Shown: positions 10,345-21,790 of the stretch, in pieces
How the letters are laid out: the number at the start of each line of letters is the position of its first letter
How positions within the stretch are numbered: position 1 is the first letter of the stretch
NCBI GenBank assembly: GCA_003971905.1
Contig: RSEE01000009.1
Location: forward strand, 124,001 to 188,000
DNA length: 64,000 bases
From: Moniliella sp. 'wahieum'
Lineage: Eukaryota; Basidiomycota; Moniliellomycetes; Moniliellales; Moniliellaceae
Direction of reading: 5' to 3'
Translations under genes and position numbers: made by a program
Notes under the pieces: generated by a model
Database searches by the model: none
What the model was told of the DNA's origin: nothing
The model's input: the letters and a program-made list of their open reading frames with translations, nothing else

Positions 10345-11296
10345 ATGCTTTCTCTTCCTGGTCCTCTCAGCAGCGTCCTGTGCCACTTCCACGCGCACGG
10401 CTGTCGCACTGCCCGTCGCCGTGCGCGCCACTCGGCCCTCGCACCCCGCGCCCACCAGTTCTTCCGCACAGCCCAGCCGCGCCGTTCGGTCGGTACCGCC
10501 TCTGGGCGCCCGAGCTCGCGTGGGAGGGGCTCGTAGGGCTCCTGGTACGGTGCGCGTCCGTCGAGCTTGGACGCGGCGGGCGGATGGGGCAAAGTGGCGG
10601 CCAAGGTGGCGTGGGTGGCCGGTACCGCGCTGGTTGCGCAGCGGTTCTTGACCCGTGGCCAGCGGCAGGACGCATTTGCCTTTTCGCCGTACGTCAAGGC
10701 GTACCTGTCCGCAACGTGTACGTGGCTGGCCGCTGGCTTGGCCGTCGCGGTGGCCGGGACGGTTACCTGACCACGTCCGGTCGGGCTTTGCGTTCCGTCT
10801 GGTGCTGACCAAGCGGTGGGTGGGTGGGTGCGGGCCTGGCAGCGTCGATGGGCGGGATGGGGCGGGTGCGTACGGTGCCACCTGGCTGGGTGTCCAAGCT
10901 TGCGTGCTGCACGCTGTTCAACGCATCGCAAGCGGCGGTCCTGGGCCCGGTGGTGGTTGTCGGGCGTACGGGGCCGGCGCGGGCGGGACTGGATACGCTG
11001 GGTGTGGTTGGTGCGCTGGCGTAGGTGGGTGGGTGGGACTACCTCTGCCTCGGTGGCCCGGTCTTGGTTCGCGTGCCGCGTGTCGCGTGTCGCGTGTCGC
11101 GTGTCGCGCCCAGCTCGCTCGCGCCCCTCATCGTGCCCCACGTGGGTGCGCACCCTGGCGGCGAGAGAGATGCTGCGTCTGTCTGGCGGCCTTTTTGCTG
11201 TACGACACGCACCCCCGCCTCCAGTGCGCCGCCCTGTCGGACGCAGGCTTGGTCCCAGCCGACCCGAGCGTCCTTGCCACCCGTCAACAGCGGTAG
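10345..11296 (+). CDS. Mitochondrial Bax-inhibitor-1 family protein (GHITM/MICS1 type), heavily frame-broken
   Basis: The ATG at 10345 opens an Arg-rich, acid-poor leader typical of mitochondrial import (MLSLPGPLSSVLCHFHAH, later FFRTAQPRRSVGTAS). Family motifs follow in order: FSPYVKAYLSATCTWLAAGL (first TM); DHVRSGFAFRLVL; WVSKLACCTLFNASQAAVLG (TM); RTGPARAGLDTLGVVGALA; WDYLCLGGPVLV; SSLAPLIVP; RTLAAREMLRLSGGLFAV; AFLLYDTHPRLQCAALSDAG. This is the GHITM/TMBIM5 pattern, and the ~317-codon span fits. TMBIM5 proteins sit in the inner mitochondrial membrane. The segments lie in three frames, and an in-frame TAG (11022-11024) sits where relatives have a Tyr-Val-Gly motif. The gene may be decayed, or the sequence poor here. 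Confidence 0.62.
11071..11108. repeat. 7-bp tandem repeat (GTGTCGC)n within the GHITM-like coding region
   Basis: Four to five units of a heptamer. The unit is not a multiple of three, so each gain or loss shifts the frame. It coincides with a segment where the encoded sequence (VACRVSRVACR) no longer resembles the family. Confidence 0.85.
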
Positions 11297-12941
11297 CAAT
11301 AGCAATAGCGTTACCCCTTCCTCGCACCTCCAAGCCCATCGAAAGTAGCTGCTGGGCCGGTGGTACGTTACGGTGCGGTGCTAGCACTCTCGCGCCTTTC
11401 TCCTCCATGCATCTGCCTCAGTATGGGCTGTTTAGGTTGTTGGTCCATCTGCTTCGTGAAGCCTGAAGCTTGGACCCAGGATTCTCGTCAGCACCCACGG
11501 AGAGGCAATATAGAGGGTGGACCGTGGCCATCGAATCGATGCTCGAGCCCCCGGCCTTGCAGGGGCCGGCGCGCTATATATTCTTAGTACCCGTGGCAGC
11601 CGACACGACGGAACGCAGGGACCGCTGGGACCACCCGGGCTAGGTGTGCGGGGGCACCATGGGCCAGACAGAGAGGGGTTACTAGTACTTGCTGCGTGCG
11701 ATCCGCCGGAGCGCTGGCAGAGGGGGCGGGACGGGGACGCTGCGGGGGCCCAGTGCCGTGCCTGAGGCCTGACACGGCGGGGCAATAGCAATCGCGCCTG
11801 GGGGGGAGGGGGGCATGCAGATGGAAATGTCACGTTGCAATGGGTGGCCACGCTGGGGAAAACGGGGGCGAAATGGGGGCACTGGGCACTGGCCCTTCTG
11901 ACTACTCAGTACTCGGTGGAACGTGGAACGTGGAACGTTGAACGTTGGGGACGTTGAACGTCGAGTGGATTCAGTACGTTCCCCTGTTCAGCTCGCAGGA
12001 GATGGGCGATGGAGGCCGGAGGCGGAGCGCTGCAGGCGGTGCCCCCGTCTCGCGCTGAGCCTGCTGCAATGCATGATGCACGATGCATGATGCATGACAT
12101 GTGACAATGGCCTGCGACTGTGACATGTGGCACGTGACACGGGGCAAGACACAGATCGGCCAATGCGGGAGGCATGTGAGCTGCAGATGGAGATGCTGAG
12201 GCAGGCCAGGGGTGGGAAGTGCAAGTGACGAGGCATGTGCGCTGCATGGCGGTGAGGGATTTGGGGTGTGCTTGCTTATTCGGGACTAGGCCTGCGTAAT
12301 AGTACGCGTCAGGACGCAGGTGCAGCGGCCCGCGGCGGCGGCGTGCGGTTGCGGTTCGGTTGAGTTGGAGCCCCCCTGCAGCTTAGCGCTTACAGCCCCC
12401 CGTACATCAAAACTGCGGCACAAGCGCCACACTGGCGCCCTGCCTGCTGCCGTTGGCAGGCCAAAGCGTATGCCCGTGGGCAGCAAAGCTTAGCGCTTGT
12501 GCTCGACGGGAGCTGCCGCAGCGGGCAGGCAGTGGGAATCGGGACGCGGTAATCGATAATCCCGCGCTGCACGGGGCGCGGGCGGCCGCACGCAGGACGC
12601 GAAGCGCACCGCACCCGCCAGTCTCGCGCCCAGCTGCCAGATCGACGCTCGGGCCGCCGAGCGGTCTGTGGGTCGAAAAAGCTTGGGCGTGAAGCTTAGC
12701 GTGAAGCTTGTTGAGGTGCTGCACGGGATTGGCATCGCAGCACAGCACAGCACAGTGCAGCCCAGCGCCAACGCTGCAGGGGGGGCGCTTGCAGCTGCAG
12801 GGAGCATGTAGATGCACAGCAGACACGCTTGGGCTCTCCAACGCGCTGTCTACTACTAGGCCGGCACACCTCCTCCCCCCCCCCCCCACCACCTTCGTTG
12901 CGCCCCCCCTCCTGTCCCGTCCGCCTGCCTGCGCGCCCACC
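11297..12941. other. 1.6-kb intergenic region rich in short repeats and palindromes
   Basis: No supportable gene. Contents: a TATA-like CTATATATTC at 11573-11582; a GAACGTG/GAACGTT heptamer array at 11916-11962; ATGATGCA/CATGATGC words at 12068-12098; two copies of the palindrome-like GCTTAGCGCTT (12381-12391 and 12488-12498) and a partial one near 12692; AATCGATAATCCC at 12551-12563; and AGCACAGC repeats at 12738-12755. Confidence 0.55.
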
Positions 12942-15900
12942 ATGGGCCAGGCGCCCTCCCGCGCCCAGCTGCCCGCTGCCCAGCCGCCCCGCCCAAACAC
13001 AGCACGCCCCTCCGCCGCGTCTCCCCGCCCTCTCCCTCAGCCTCGCGCCCCCCCCCGTGCTTCCGCCCCCGCCTTCCACGCCGCCCGCCGTCCCATCGGC
13101 GGTTTGCCCCCGCCCGCCGCCCGCCGCCCCGCAACATCGGCCCCATCCGCACCCGCCGCCACCACCCCCGCCCCCGCTCCGCCCCGCCTCCGCCGCTGCC
13201 TCCGCCGCTGCCTCCGCCGCTCCCTCCACCCCCCATCCCAACCCCAATCCCCATGCCGCCCTCCCCCTAACCCACAGAGACCACCGCGTCTCCCCCATCG
13301 CCGAACTCGACGGGGAAGACAGCGGCCACCCCGGTCTCCGTGCCGCCTCCGCTCCCTTCCCTCTCCCTCGCCCACCCCGCCCCCACCTCGGCTTCCGCAC
13401 CGGCCTCCCCCCGCCGCCCGCCACCGCCTCCTACCGCACCCACGGTGCCCACTCGTTCCCCCTCCCCTCCGCACCAATTGCTTGCTTCGTCCATGCACCA
13501 CCACCATCAGCCCATTGGACCGACCTCGACACCCAAGGTACGTTGTTGGGGACCGATAACGCGTAACAAGAAGGCGTGGTCGTACTAACCCGTTTCCACC
13601 CCACTTTTCCCCCTCGCTCAGACTGCCGCGTTCGTCAGCGCAGGCTGACAGGCCTCCTCACCCCCATCTTTGGGCGTAAGAAGCACAGGAACCCATCCTT
13701 GCCTCTCACCCCGCCTGCCTCATGGAGCAACCCACCCCAGACGCGGCCCGACGCGTCCTCCGTGCCGAACGGGACCGGGTCACCGGTCCGACGCTCGCGT
13801 TCGCTCTACCATGTTCGTCCTGTGTCTGTCAGCGTGCCGGGGCGGGCAAGGGAACGCGCGCGCACGGCGCACTCGAGCCATACCAGCCCAGCTACTAGTC
13901 CGCAGGGCAGCTTCCGTGGGGGAAGCCGTGGCAGTCCGCGCCGCCGTCGTCGCAACAGTCCTGGCAGCAGCAGTCCTCGTCGCAGCCCGCATCGCGGCCC
14001 TCAACATAGTCCCCATCGCAGTCCCCGTGCCGACTCGGGGGGCAGCGCGGGTGGCCCCACGAGTGCCCCACGGGCCTTGCCATGGCCCAATTGGACAGTG
14101 CATCGGAGGAGGAGGGAGAACCCGGGTGGGATGCACTACAAGGCGCGTTGGACCCATCGCTTCGTCTCCCAGATCCCATGGTCACCTCGCTTGCATCCAA
14201 TTTCTTCTCATACCCCGCCCCGGGCTCCTCCACCCTCCCCCGCGCCAGTCCCAACCCCCCTCCCTCCCGCTCCCGGCCAGCTCTATCTGGAACGAACAGA
14301 GAGGAATCAGCGGCTCTTCACCTTGTCTCGCCAAACTCGGAGGGCCACAGCGTGGTCCTAGCCACAGCCAGAGTGGGGGACCGAGCTCCACACCAACTCG
14401 GGAGACATGCCCACGTTCAGTTTCAGTGGTTCCTCTACTGGCGCGGTCCATGTGACGGAAGACGTCACCGCTTCCATCGCCCCCCGGCTGGAACCAGGGC
14501 TGCTTCCTCCCTTTGGTAGCGAACACTCGTTCTCGCACGCTGGCAAGGACTGGCGGCAGGTCCGTATGACCGAGCGCGTACGCACGCTGCGTACGAAATG
14601 TACGTGCAGGCCATCCGAGGCGGCCCGCGACGGACCCGACCGCGCTTCCGACCATGGCGTGCCTGGCTGGGACAACAATGTTCCCCCACCTCCCAAGCGG
14701 ACGGGAAAGAAGGCATCCGTTATTGGTGTCAACCCCGCCCCTCGTCCTGCCCATCCTTCTCACACGGCTCCCATACCTTCCCTGTTGAACCCAACCCCCC
14801 GCCGGGAGACCAAGATGGACATGGACATGGAAACCCACACCGGTCCAGCCCGTTGCCTCCTGATCTGTCCCCGCTTACCCTCCCCCGGGAGGACCTTTAC
14901 CGGTGGTGCCGCACCAAGCGACCGGCTTGGTCTTTGCAGCGCGAGCAGCCCGAGAGCAGTACCAACTCGCGGTCCCCCACGTCGCCGTCTCGCACGCGGC
15001 ATACCAAGTCATCCCATCATCACAGCCCATCCTCATCCTCATCCTCCGTCCCAACCGGCCTCCGTCCGCATCCCCTCGCGGCTTCAGGACTTCAGCGCGC
15101 ATCGGTGCCGACTCAACTGCGTGCGCACGCGCACGCCCCCACTCCTGCTAGCCAAAGTCTGGCGATCGCGCTGGGTCTGGCGGACCAAGCCAGCCCCACC
15201 TTTGGCCCGAGCAAAAGAGGTGGAGGTAGAGTCGAGTGGCCACACGGACATTCTGTTTGACCGTGCGCTGGATCCCGCGCTGTCCCCGCTCAGTCCTGCG
15301 CGGAAGAGCATGATGATCGAACGGTCCGAGGTACCGTTAGCGGAGGGCGCGATGCAAGCCTCGCTCGTGGCGCTCCGAGCGCTGCAGATGAGCAACGACG
15401 ACCTGAGTCATGTCGGTGCGTTTGAACGGTTGATGGGCCATCCTCCGTCACTCCACCCGCTCCGATCTGACTCGCTCGCCGCCGCGCGCCAGCGTGCCGC
15501 CCCTTACACGTTGATCGCGCCCGACGGCAGGATCGCTGGACCCAGTTCGACCAGCCGCTCGTACCGCTCCAGCGGTCGGGTCGCTCTATCGCCTCGACCG
15601 CGACTGGCAACGAAGCGGGACGGGTGGTTCCGTCCAAACCGTTGGCCCACGGCATCTCGGTCACGATTGATGTCGGAACCTTTTCCACCACCGAGTTAGA
15701 GGAGGTGACGGCGCTGTTTGAGACGCTTTTGTCGTATCGGCGCAGCAAGCGACAAAAACAGCGCGCGAACCGCTTCAAAAGCAACCAAGTCGCACCGTCC
15801 GTCGCGCACCTCGGTCCAAGCGCCCGCCCTCGACTTGGAGGAGGAGGTACTGCTGACTTTCGTCGGCGGCTCGGGAACCGAACGGGCGAGCTGGAATCCT

Positions 15901-16511
15901 CCTCTTCGTCCCGTCGCGAGCGGGCGCAGGAGCAGGAGTCAGAGAGCCCTTCCTTGCCCAGGGACAGTCGCCGAACTGTTTTCTGCTTCCCCTCCGTGGC
16001 AGCGCCCTCGTCGCAGCGCCCCGCGCCGTACGTCCTTCTACCGATTCCTCTGGTCCCGATACGGGTCGGCTGGCCGATGCGGAATCGGGTCCGTCGGGAG
16101 ATCCACTGGGATCGCTGGTAGAACGGTTGGATGCACTGGTGGTCAAGCCTCCGCTGGGCTCGTCGCGTGCGGCGCCACCTCTGGGTACGCGGCACTGGCG
16201 TACCCATTCCCGGTTCCGCCTCAAGCAAGACAACCAACCGCCGCTGGCCGCTGCGCATGCTGCCTCCTTCCCGCCGCCGCGAGTGCGCGCCAAGCGCGGG
16301 ATCGGGAGCGCAGCGGGGCCGAGAACCACTCCAATGGCCCGTCCGAGGGCCACTCGCCTCCCACTCGGCTCGATACCGCGTCAAGACGAGAAAAGTGGCG
16401 GCCGAAGACAACGGATCGGTACGAGCACGAGGATATTGTCCAGTGGCAAGCTACGCTGCAAACTCCCGTTGTGGCCCCCATCACGGCGCGCACGAGGAAC
16501 CGATTGTCTAA
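12942..16511 (+). CDS. Large Ser/Pro/Arg-rich hypothetical protein
   Basis: The ATG at 12942 starts MGQAPSRAQ, a possible N-myristoylation site (Gly2, Ser6). A Pro/Ala-rich N-terminus leads to SPIAELDGEDSG and a spliced junction: intron 13538-13621 (84 nt, GTACGT donor, TACTAAC branch, CAG). Exon 2 encodes RLTGLLTPIFGRKKHRNPSL, an SR-like stretch (RRRRRNSPGSSSPRRSPHRG), an acidic segment (LDSASEEEGEPGWDAL), MVTSLASNFFSYPAP, and near the end SVTIDVGTFSTTELEEVTALFETLLSYRR (in parts) and VERLDALVVKPPLG. I recognise no domain. Frames change repeatedly, so continuity as one gene is inferred; it could be two. A stop at 16509-16511 closes the most plausible last frame. Confidence 0.4.
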
Positions 16512-17381
16512 GGGACGCTTGCGTTGGGGTTGGGCGGGTGTCTGCCACTGGCCCCCTCCCCGTTGTCTCGTTTGGGCTGGGGCCGTAGCGTACTACGGCC
16601 CGAGCCCACGAGCGCGAGTGGCTTTATGACGGATCTGTGCTTCTGTCCTATGCTGCTTTTCTTGTTTCCTTTTCCACCATGCGCTTTTCTCATCTAGCTT
16701 CCAGCGTCAAGCTGCTACATACATGCAATCTACCAAATCCTACCTGTCTGCTTTGGCTGGTATGGGCTCCGGGCCTCCTTGCGCCTTTTTTCTCCCTCTC
16801 TCCTTCCCCCCCGGGCCCATTGTCTTTTTTATTCCCTCCCCTCTTCCCACTGTCTCTCCCCTCCGTCCGCTTCATCCCTTCCCCCCGCTCCCATCGGGCT
16901 GACTACCCCTTTCATCTCTTGCCTACCGCTGTTGCCTATCGCGTGCGCTGCCTCCTCGGCGCCGGCCGAGCCGACGCTTGACCCTCCTTTTTTTCATCAA
17001 TCATCTCCTACTTGAAGTGCTTCTTGCCTTTATATATCTGCCCTCCCGATCTCCCCCTATAGATAGGTGACTTTGTTTCGCCCCCTGTCACCACGTGCTC
17101 ATCCCCCCCCCCCTCTGCGCCCTGTGTGTTCAGTGTGAATACGTTGGCATGGCCGATTGAATGTGGCCCGGTGAACGCTTGACGCGCAACGCCCCATGAT
17201 GCATGTGCATGACCTGCATGACGCAGCCCTATGTATCCCCTCCTGGCCTTTGGCTGTGCGAGAACAACCAAGCTGACCCTGAACGCAACGCAATGCATGC
17301 ATCGATGGTTCTCCCACGCGAGGGTGAGGCAGCGTCGGCGCGGGAAGCAGATGCCCTCCGAGCCGAACGAAACGAAGATGG
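16512..17381. other. Intergenic between convergent genes
   Basis: Pyrimidine-rich between 16780 and 16900 (CTCTCC and CCCTTC tracts), then mixed sequence with TTTATATATC near 17030. It presumably holds both 3' ends. No coding region supported. Confidence 0.5.
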
Positions 17382-19424
17382 CTAGGAGTAAGAGCGCGAG
17401 CTGGCGAGCTGGGAGCGGGTCTGGGCGCGGCGTCGCGCCAGGGGGATAGCCAGGCCCGCAACGACGGTGGCGCCGAGGCAGGCCAGGCTCCAGACCAGTA
17501 CGGGCGCGTAGCCCGGCACGCCAAAGGAGGAGCGGGATGGGCGGGCCGCTTGGCCGCGCTGCAGCAGCGCGGCGGCGGTCATGGGCCCGAGGATGGCAGC
17601 GAGCGCTTTGATGGCATTGTAGGATAACAGTACTTTGCCTGCTGGCGACGCGTTCCAGCGCCCTACTTCGCCACACGACGCGCCCCACGTGGCGGTGTAC
17701 GCGCCGGCCGAGGCACCGACAATGGCCATGCCGAGCATGATGGCGACCAAGTGCGAGGCTAGTACGCCCAATAAGATCGTCACGGCCAGCACCGAGCTCA
17801 GGCCCACCCGACTGTCGCCCAGGCATAGTCGCCGTGCAACCACACGTCGATGCCCAGTCCCAGTCCCACCTGGCCCACCAGCGCCGAGGCGTTGACCACG
17901 GCCACCCCGGCCGTACCGGCTCGGCTACCGCCGTTAGCCTCAATCAGTTCCGACACGTACAGCGTCAAGGACAGGTAGGCCGCACTGACGAACAAATTGG
18001 CCAGCGCCTACGCGTCCGCGTCCCACCCATGCCAGCCAAGTGAGCGCACTGGGTTAGTATAACGGCACAACAACCTCAGGGGAGAGAATGGGAAGAGGAA
18101 GAGGGAAAGGAAGAGGGAAAGGGAAAGGAATGATCGGACGTACGTTGACCAAGTACAGCGGGCACCAAAGCCAACTTGCCGGGCGCCACTGGGACCAGCG
18201 CGTGCGGTTCTTTTTCTTTTTATCGTTGGCATCGTCATCCTCCTCTTCCACCTGCTGCTGCACCTGCTGCGCCTGCTCCTGCTCCTGTTGAGCCTGCGGG
18301 TCGGACGGGGTCTCAGTGTCGCGGTGGGCGTGTGGGAGCTCGTCTTCCGTCGACCGAGGCCGGAGAGGGACACGCGGGTGCATCAGGCCCAGTCCCAGTC
18401 CTCCGACCAGGACCAAGAAGGCGGCCCAGCAGCGCAGTGTGCCTGCCAGCCCCCAGCGGTCCAGCGCGAGCAAGAGCAAGCTGGGCAAGGCGGTGGCGCC
18501 CAAACAGCCACCACTAAAGATGACAGAGCCGGCCATGCTGCGTCGTCGGGCGGACCACCAGCCTGGGAACCACATGCACAGCGGGTTGCTCAGCAGTCCG
18601 CCCGCCACCCCGGGCAGCGCGCCCATCAACCCGACCAGCGCGCCGGGCGATAACGTCCAGCTGGCCACGAGCAACGAGATGCCGCCCAGGACGAGGCCGA
18701 GGGTGCAGATGTGTTTGGTGTACCAGGGCCAGCGCGCAAAGAGCGGTTGGGTCGCCGGGCCAGTGAGGTAGGTGACGCAGGTCAGCACGGTCGAGATGGC
18801 CGAGAGCGAGACTTGGGATGCAGTGGGGAACGTGCTGACCAAGAACGGTTGCCATACCCCGACGCAGAACACGGGGCCAAACACAGCCAGTTCCAACAAC
18901 ACTGCCGCCCCGACGAATTGCCATGCGCCCCAGCCCCCATCCATCGGCGGCAGAGACGCGTCGTCATCAGCCACCGACAGGCGTGAAAGAAGTTCATCCT
19001 CCTTGCGCACCGTCGAGGCAGAGCGCGCACCAGAGGAAGCAAGAGGGGGGTAAGCGTACTGCCTCGCCTGCGAGGCAGACGAGGCCCGCGAGGCCGACCG
19101 CGACCGCGAACGCGAGCGCGACACGGACAGAGTCGCCGACGAAGCCAGTGTGCTCGATCCGGGGCGGAGACCGCGGCCGCGGGGAAGGCTGTGCCGGCCG
19201 CGCTCGGGCGAAGAGGCGCGGCTGCACTTGGTGCTGGCCAGGGTCGAGACCGAACCTGCGTCCCAGTCCAACTCGCTGGGTGGCAGCTTGCAAGGCGGGC
19301 TCAGCAGCGCCGGCGAGGGGGGGCGCAGATCGGTGGCAGAGAGGGGGGGCGAGGTGGGCGATCCAGCGGGCTGCTCAAGCTGGGGCCACGGGGCGAGCTC
19401 GATTGAGTTGGAGGGCGGGGCCAT
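17382..19424 (-). CDS. MFS transporter, monocarboxylate-transporter (MCT/MCH) family
   Basis: Two exons: 18144-19424 and 17382-18007. The 136-nt intron has GTACGT, a TACTAAC branch and TAG. The ATG at 19424 begins MAPPSNSIELAPWPQLEQP, then a ~150-residue Ser/Arg-rich cytosolic N-terminus. The MCT signature PPMDGGWGAWQFVGAAVLLE opens TM1; six hydrophobic helices follow (VLTCVTYLTGPATQPLF; LLSNPLCMWFPGWWSARRRS; GLGLGLMHPRVPL). A Gln/Glu/Lys-rich central loop and helices 7-12 follow (LFVSAAYLSLTLYVSELIE; IVGASAGAYTATWGASCG; LGPMTAAALLQRG). The family moves monocarboxylates or related solutes across membranes; substrate not predictable. One frame break at GTCGGGTGGG near 17808. A TATA box lies about 90 bases upstream. 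Confidence 0.85.
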
Positions 19425-19509
19425 GGCTGACCTGCTAGCGCACAAGACGGGAAGTGTGTTGGTGCGGGATCAAGTCTAAGGACGGATGGATGCGGAGGGG
19501 CGGGGAGGG

Positions 19510-19518
19510 CTTATATAT
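19510..19518 (-). promoter_or_regulatory. TATA box of the MCT-type transporter
   Basis: TATATAAG on the minus strand, 86-94 bases upstream of the ATG at 19424, a normal place for a fungal core promoter. Confidence 0.5.
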
Positions 19519-20334
19519 GCCCCACCATCGCTGGGCCTGCGTCTGCGACGGCCATGTGCGATGCGCAAGACGGCCGATCCGACGAGCAAGCAACGCAAAT
19601 GAAAATGCACACGGCGACAAGATGAGATGAGAAGAGGCGAGGTTGGAGCAGGCCAGACGAAGCGAACGGCAGCGGAGGGCCACGGCAGACGCGGGGAAAT
19701 TTTTGCCGGGCACTGCATCGCAGTACAGCACCATCCCCCTCGCGCAATAATTTAAGGCCCACTCGCCCAGTCACTCAGCCGTCACGCATCGCCCAGCCCC
19801 CTGGCCTGCTCCAGCAGGCTTTGGGCGTTTCTTTACGTGCGCCATGCATCTCGGATCGATTTGACAGCCACGCGGCTGGCCAGCGTCCTCATCGATCGTC
19901 GGTCCCAGTGCGGTCCTCGCCGGGTCACCAGTCACGCCTGCTGCCTGCCTCAGTGCTCTGGTAGCCTTGCTCGGTGTGGACATGGCGACAAGGCCGAAGT
20001 ATAGCCGCCAGACTCCCCAGGAAGCTGGACGCACCAGAGTCTTTGGCCGAGCACGGCGAGGCATGAACATACTAAGCCCGCAGTACGGCAGTCTCCCAGT
20101 AGTACAAGTCACACTGTCCAGGTCCACACAATGTCACACCTGTCCGGCCTCACACGTCCCACGGCTTCACATCTCCTGTTTTATCGATTGTCCCGAGGCC
20201 ACAGGTGATGGTGATGAAGGATGCATGATGCATGCATGATGGCATTAGTTTTTACACGGTAGTTGACACGGTAGTTGACACGGTAGTGAGCACGGCTACT
20301 ACGCCTGGTGCCTTGAGGAAAAGGAATCGATTAT

Positions 20335-20368
20335 CGTTAATCGAGCGTAATCGATAATCGATAATCCC
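20335..20368. repeat. Clustered AATCGATAATC palindromic words
   Basis: Four overlapping direct and inverted copies of ATCGATWAT in 34 bases, ending in AATCGATAATCCC, which is also found at 12551-12563. Confidence 0.7.
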
Positions 20369-20639
20369 AGACGCTATCCTATTAGGAAAAGCCGATGGCG
20401 TCAGCCCGGAAAAATGTGACAGCAGTCCGAAGAGTAGGCACTCTGCAGCACATTCAATCCAGGGCGCCCACATGTTCCCCGGAGCCTCTCCACAACCCGC
20501 TCGTGGAGGAAGAAAGGGCCCGGGAAACAGCAGGAAGAGCGGAGAGAAAGATGAGTAAACTCAAGCGTGTGCAACTGTATACCACATGTGGTATAGGATC
20601 AGGGCGTTTGATCCACCTTCAGAGGTGGAGGCGGACCAC

Positions 20640-21626
20640 ACCACTGCAGTAGCACACCTATCTTGAGGAGGAACTTGGGGACGGAGGAGGCAGAGATATG
20701 TTAGGACAGACCGCGCATGGCAGAGCCACGAGAGAAAACGTCCCCGTATATTACGGCTCTCTCTGTGGAGAATCTACACTTCATAACAGAGAGGCCCGTG
20801 CCTCAAGCTCTCTGACCAGCAGGTCACCAGAGGCAGGTTGGTCTCCAGCTCCGTAAGCTGTGCCGCACCAGGCGCAGCATGTGCAAGTGCGACGTCATGT
20901 CCTCGCTGGAGCACATCATGTCTTGCACCCGCACCCAGGCCAAGTTTGGTGCGTTGCACGAAGCAGTGCGGGAGCCCATTCTCCAGCTCATACGCTCCAT
21001 CCCCGACACCCACGTCCGCAACGAACCTATGGTGGAGGAAATGGATGGGACGAGGCACGGACGGAGGGGACAGCGCACCGATTACCGCATGATGGGGTCC
21101 GGAGCACTCGGAGGATCAGGAATGGAGGTAGACCACACGCTGCGGGACACGGGATCGCAGGAGGCGCAGAGCGCGTACCGGAGGGGAGGGTGGTGCTTGA
21201 GAGCACCGCGACGCCCTTGGAACGCCGGGAGAAGGAGCTGCTTGGGCTGCTTGAACAAGCAGAATGCGACAAGAACGCCAAGTACCAGGGACGCACTCAA
21301 GAGCCGTTTTTCCCCCTGGTTTTGACGACGCGAGGATACTATGGCACTAAGACAGCGGGCAAGCTGTTTGCGCATTGGGAGGATTTGGCTACTAAGTCTC
21401 AATGGAAATGGTTCCTCGCTCGGATGTCAGCCACGTTCATCCGTGTCCACACGCGCTTCCTAGGGTACGGGACCGGATGGCGACTACCGGAGGGCCCTGA
21501 TATCCTGCGATCCCCCTGGTTCCCTGACCTTGGTGGCGCTTCCAAGTATAACCCGGGCAAGAGGAACGGTTCGGTTTAGACGTAGCGTTTCCCCTGTCCC
21601 AGCCTTAAGCTGTGTCAATGAAATGG
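20640..21626 (+). mobile_element. Truncated non-LTR retrotransposon (LINE) relic, 3' part
   Basis: The segment encodes what lies downstream of the reverse transcriptase domain in many LINEs. First comes a zinc-knuckle-like motif (MCKCDVMSSLEHIMSCTRT; Cys-X-Cys...His-X3-Cys); then, after a frame change near 21120-21180, a helical region (ERREKELLGLLEQAECDKN), FFPLVLTTRGYYGTKTAGKL and KWFLARMSATFIRVHTR, matching the post-RT conserved tail of such elements. The coding part ends at a TAG (21577-21579); an untranslated tail runs to ~21626. No RT catalytic motif is present, so the copy is 5'-truncated. No target-site duplication could be defined. It is inactive and moderately old. Confidence 0.65.
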
Positions 21627-21705
21627 ACGCGATCTAGAGATATACCGGAGCATATTAGCAGACTATCATGCCAGAATATACCCCACCTCCCTCGGAACTT
21701 GTGTA

Positions 21706-21790
21706 CCCCCCGCAAGATGAACGGTTCGGTTTAGACGTAGCGTTCCCTCTGTCCCTGCCTTAAGCGCTAAGCTCTGTCAATGATATGGAT
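21706..21790 (+). repeat. Second copy of the LINE 3' tail
   Basis: Matches the tail of the preceding LINE relic (AACGGTTCGGTTTAGACGTA, then CCTTAAGC and CTCTGTCAATGATATGG), with an extra GCGCTAAGC in the middle. It is a severely 5'-truncated copy about 80 bases downstream of the first tail. Confidence 0.85.

Larger units (their letters stand above)
19425..20639. other. Intergenic with palindromic ATCGAT array
   Basis: After the transporter promoter I see no gene. GCATGATGCATG words lie at 20220-20240. A threefold ACGGTAGTTGAC-type repeat lies at 20258-20290. A cluster of TCGATTATCG/ATCGATAATC words lies at 20335-20368. From about 20480 the sequence is mixed and may belong to the decayed upstream part of the LINE that follows. 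Confidence 0.5.

Noticed and set aside
10146-11408. Long minus-strand open frame (about 420 codons) over the GHITM-like gene
   Set aside because: It is antisense to a recognisable family, is made of Arg/Thr/Gln-rich repeats from the tandem arrays, and has no domain content.
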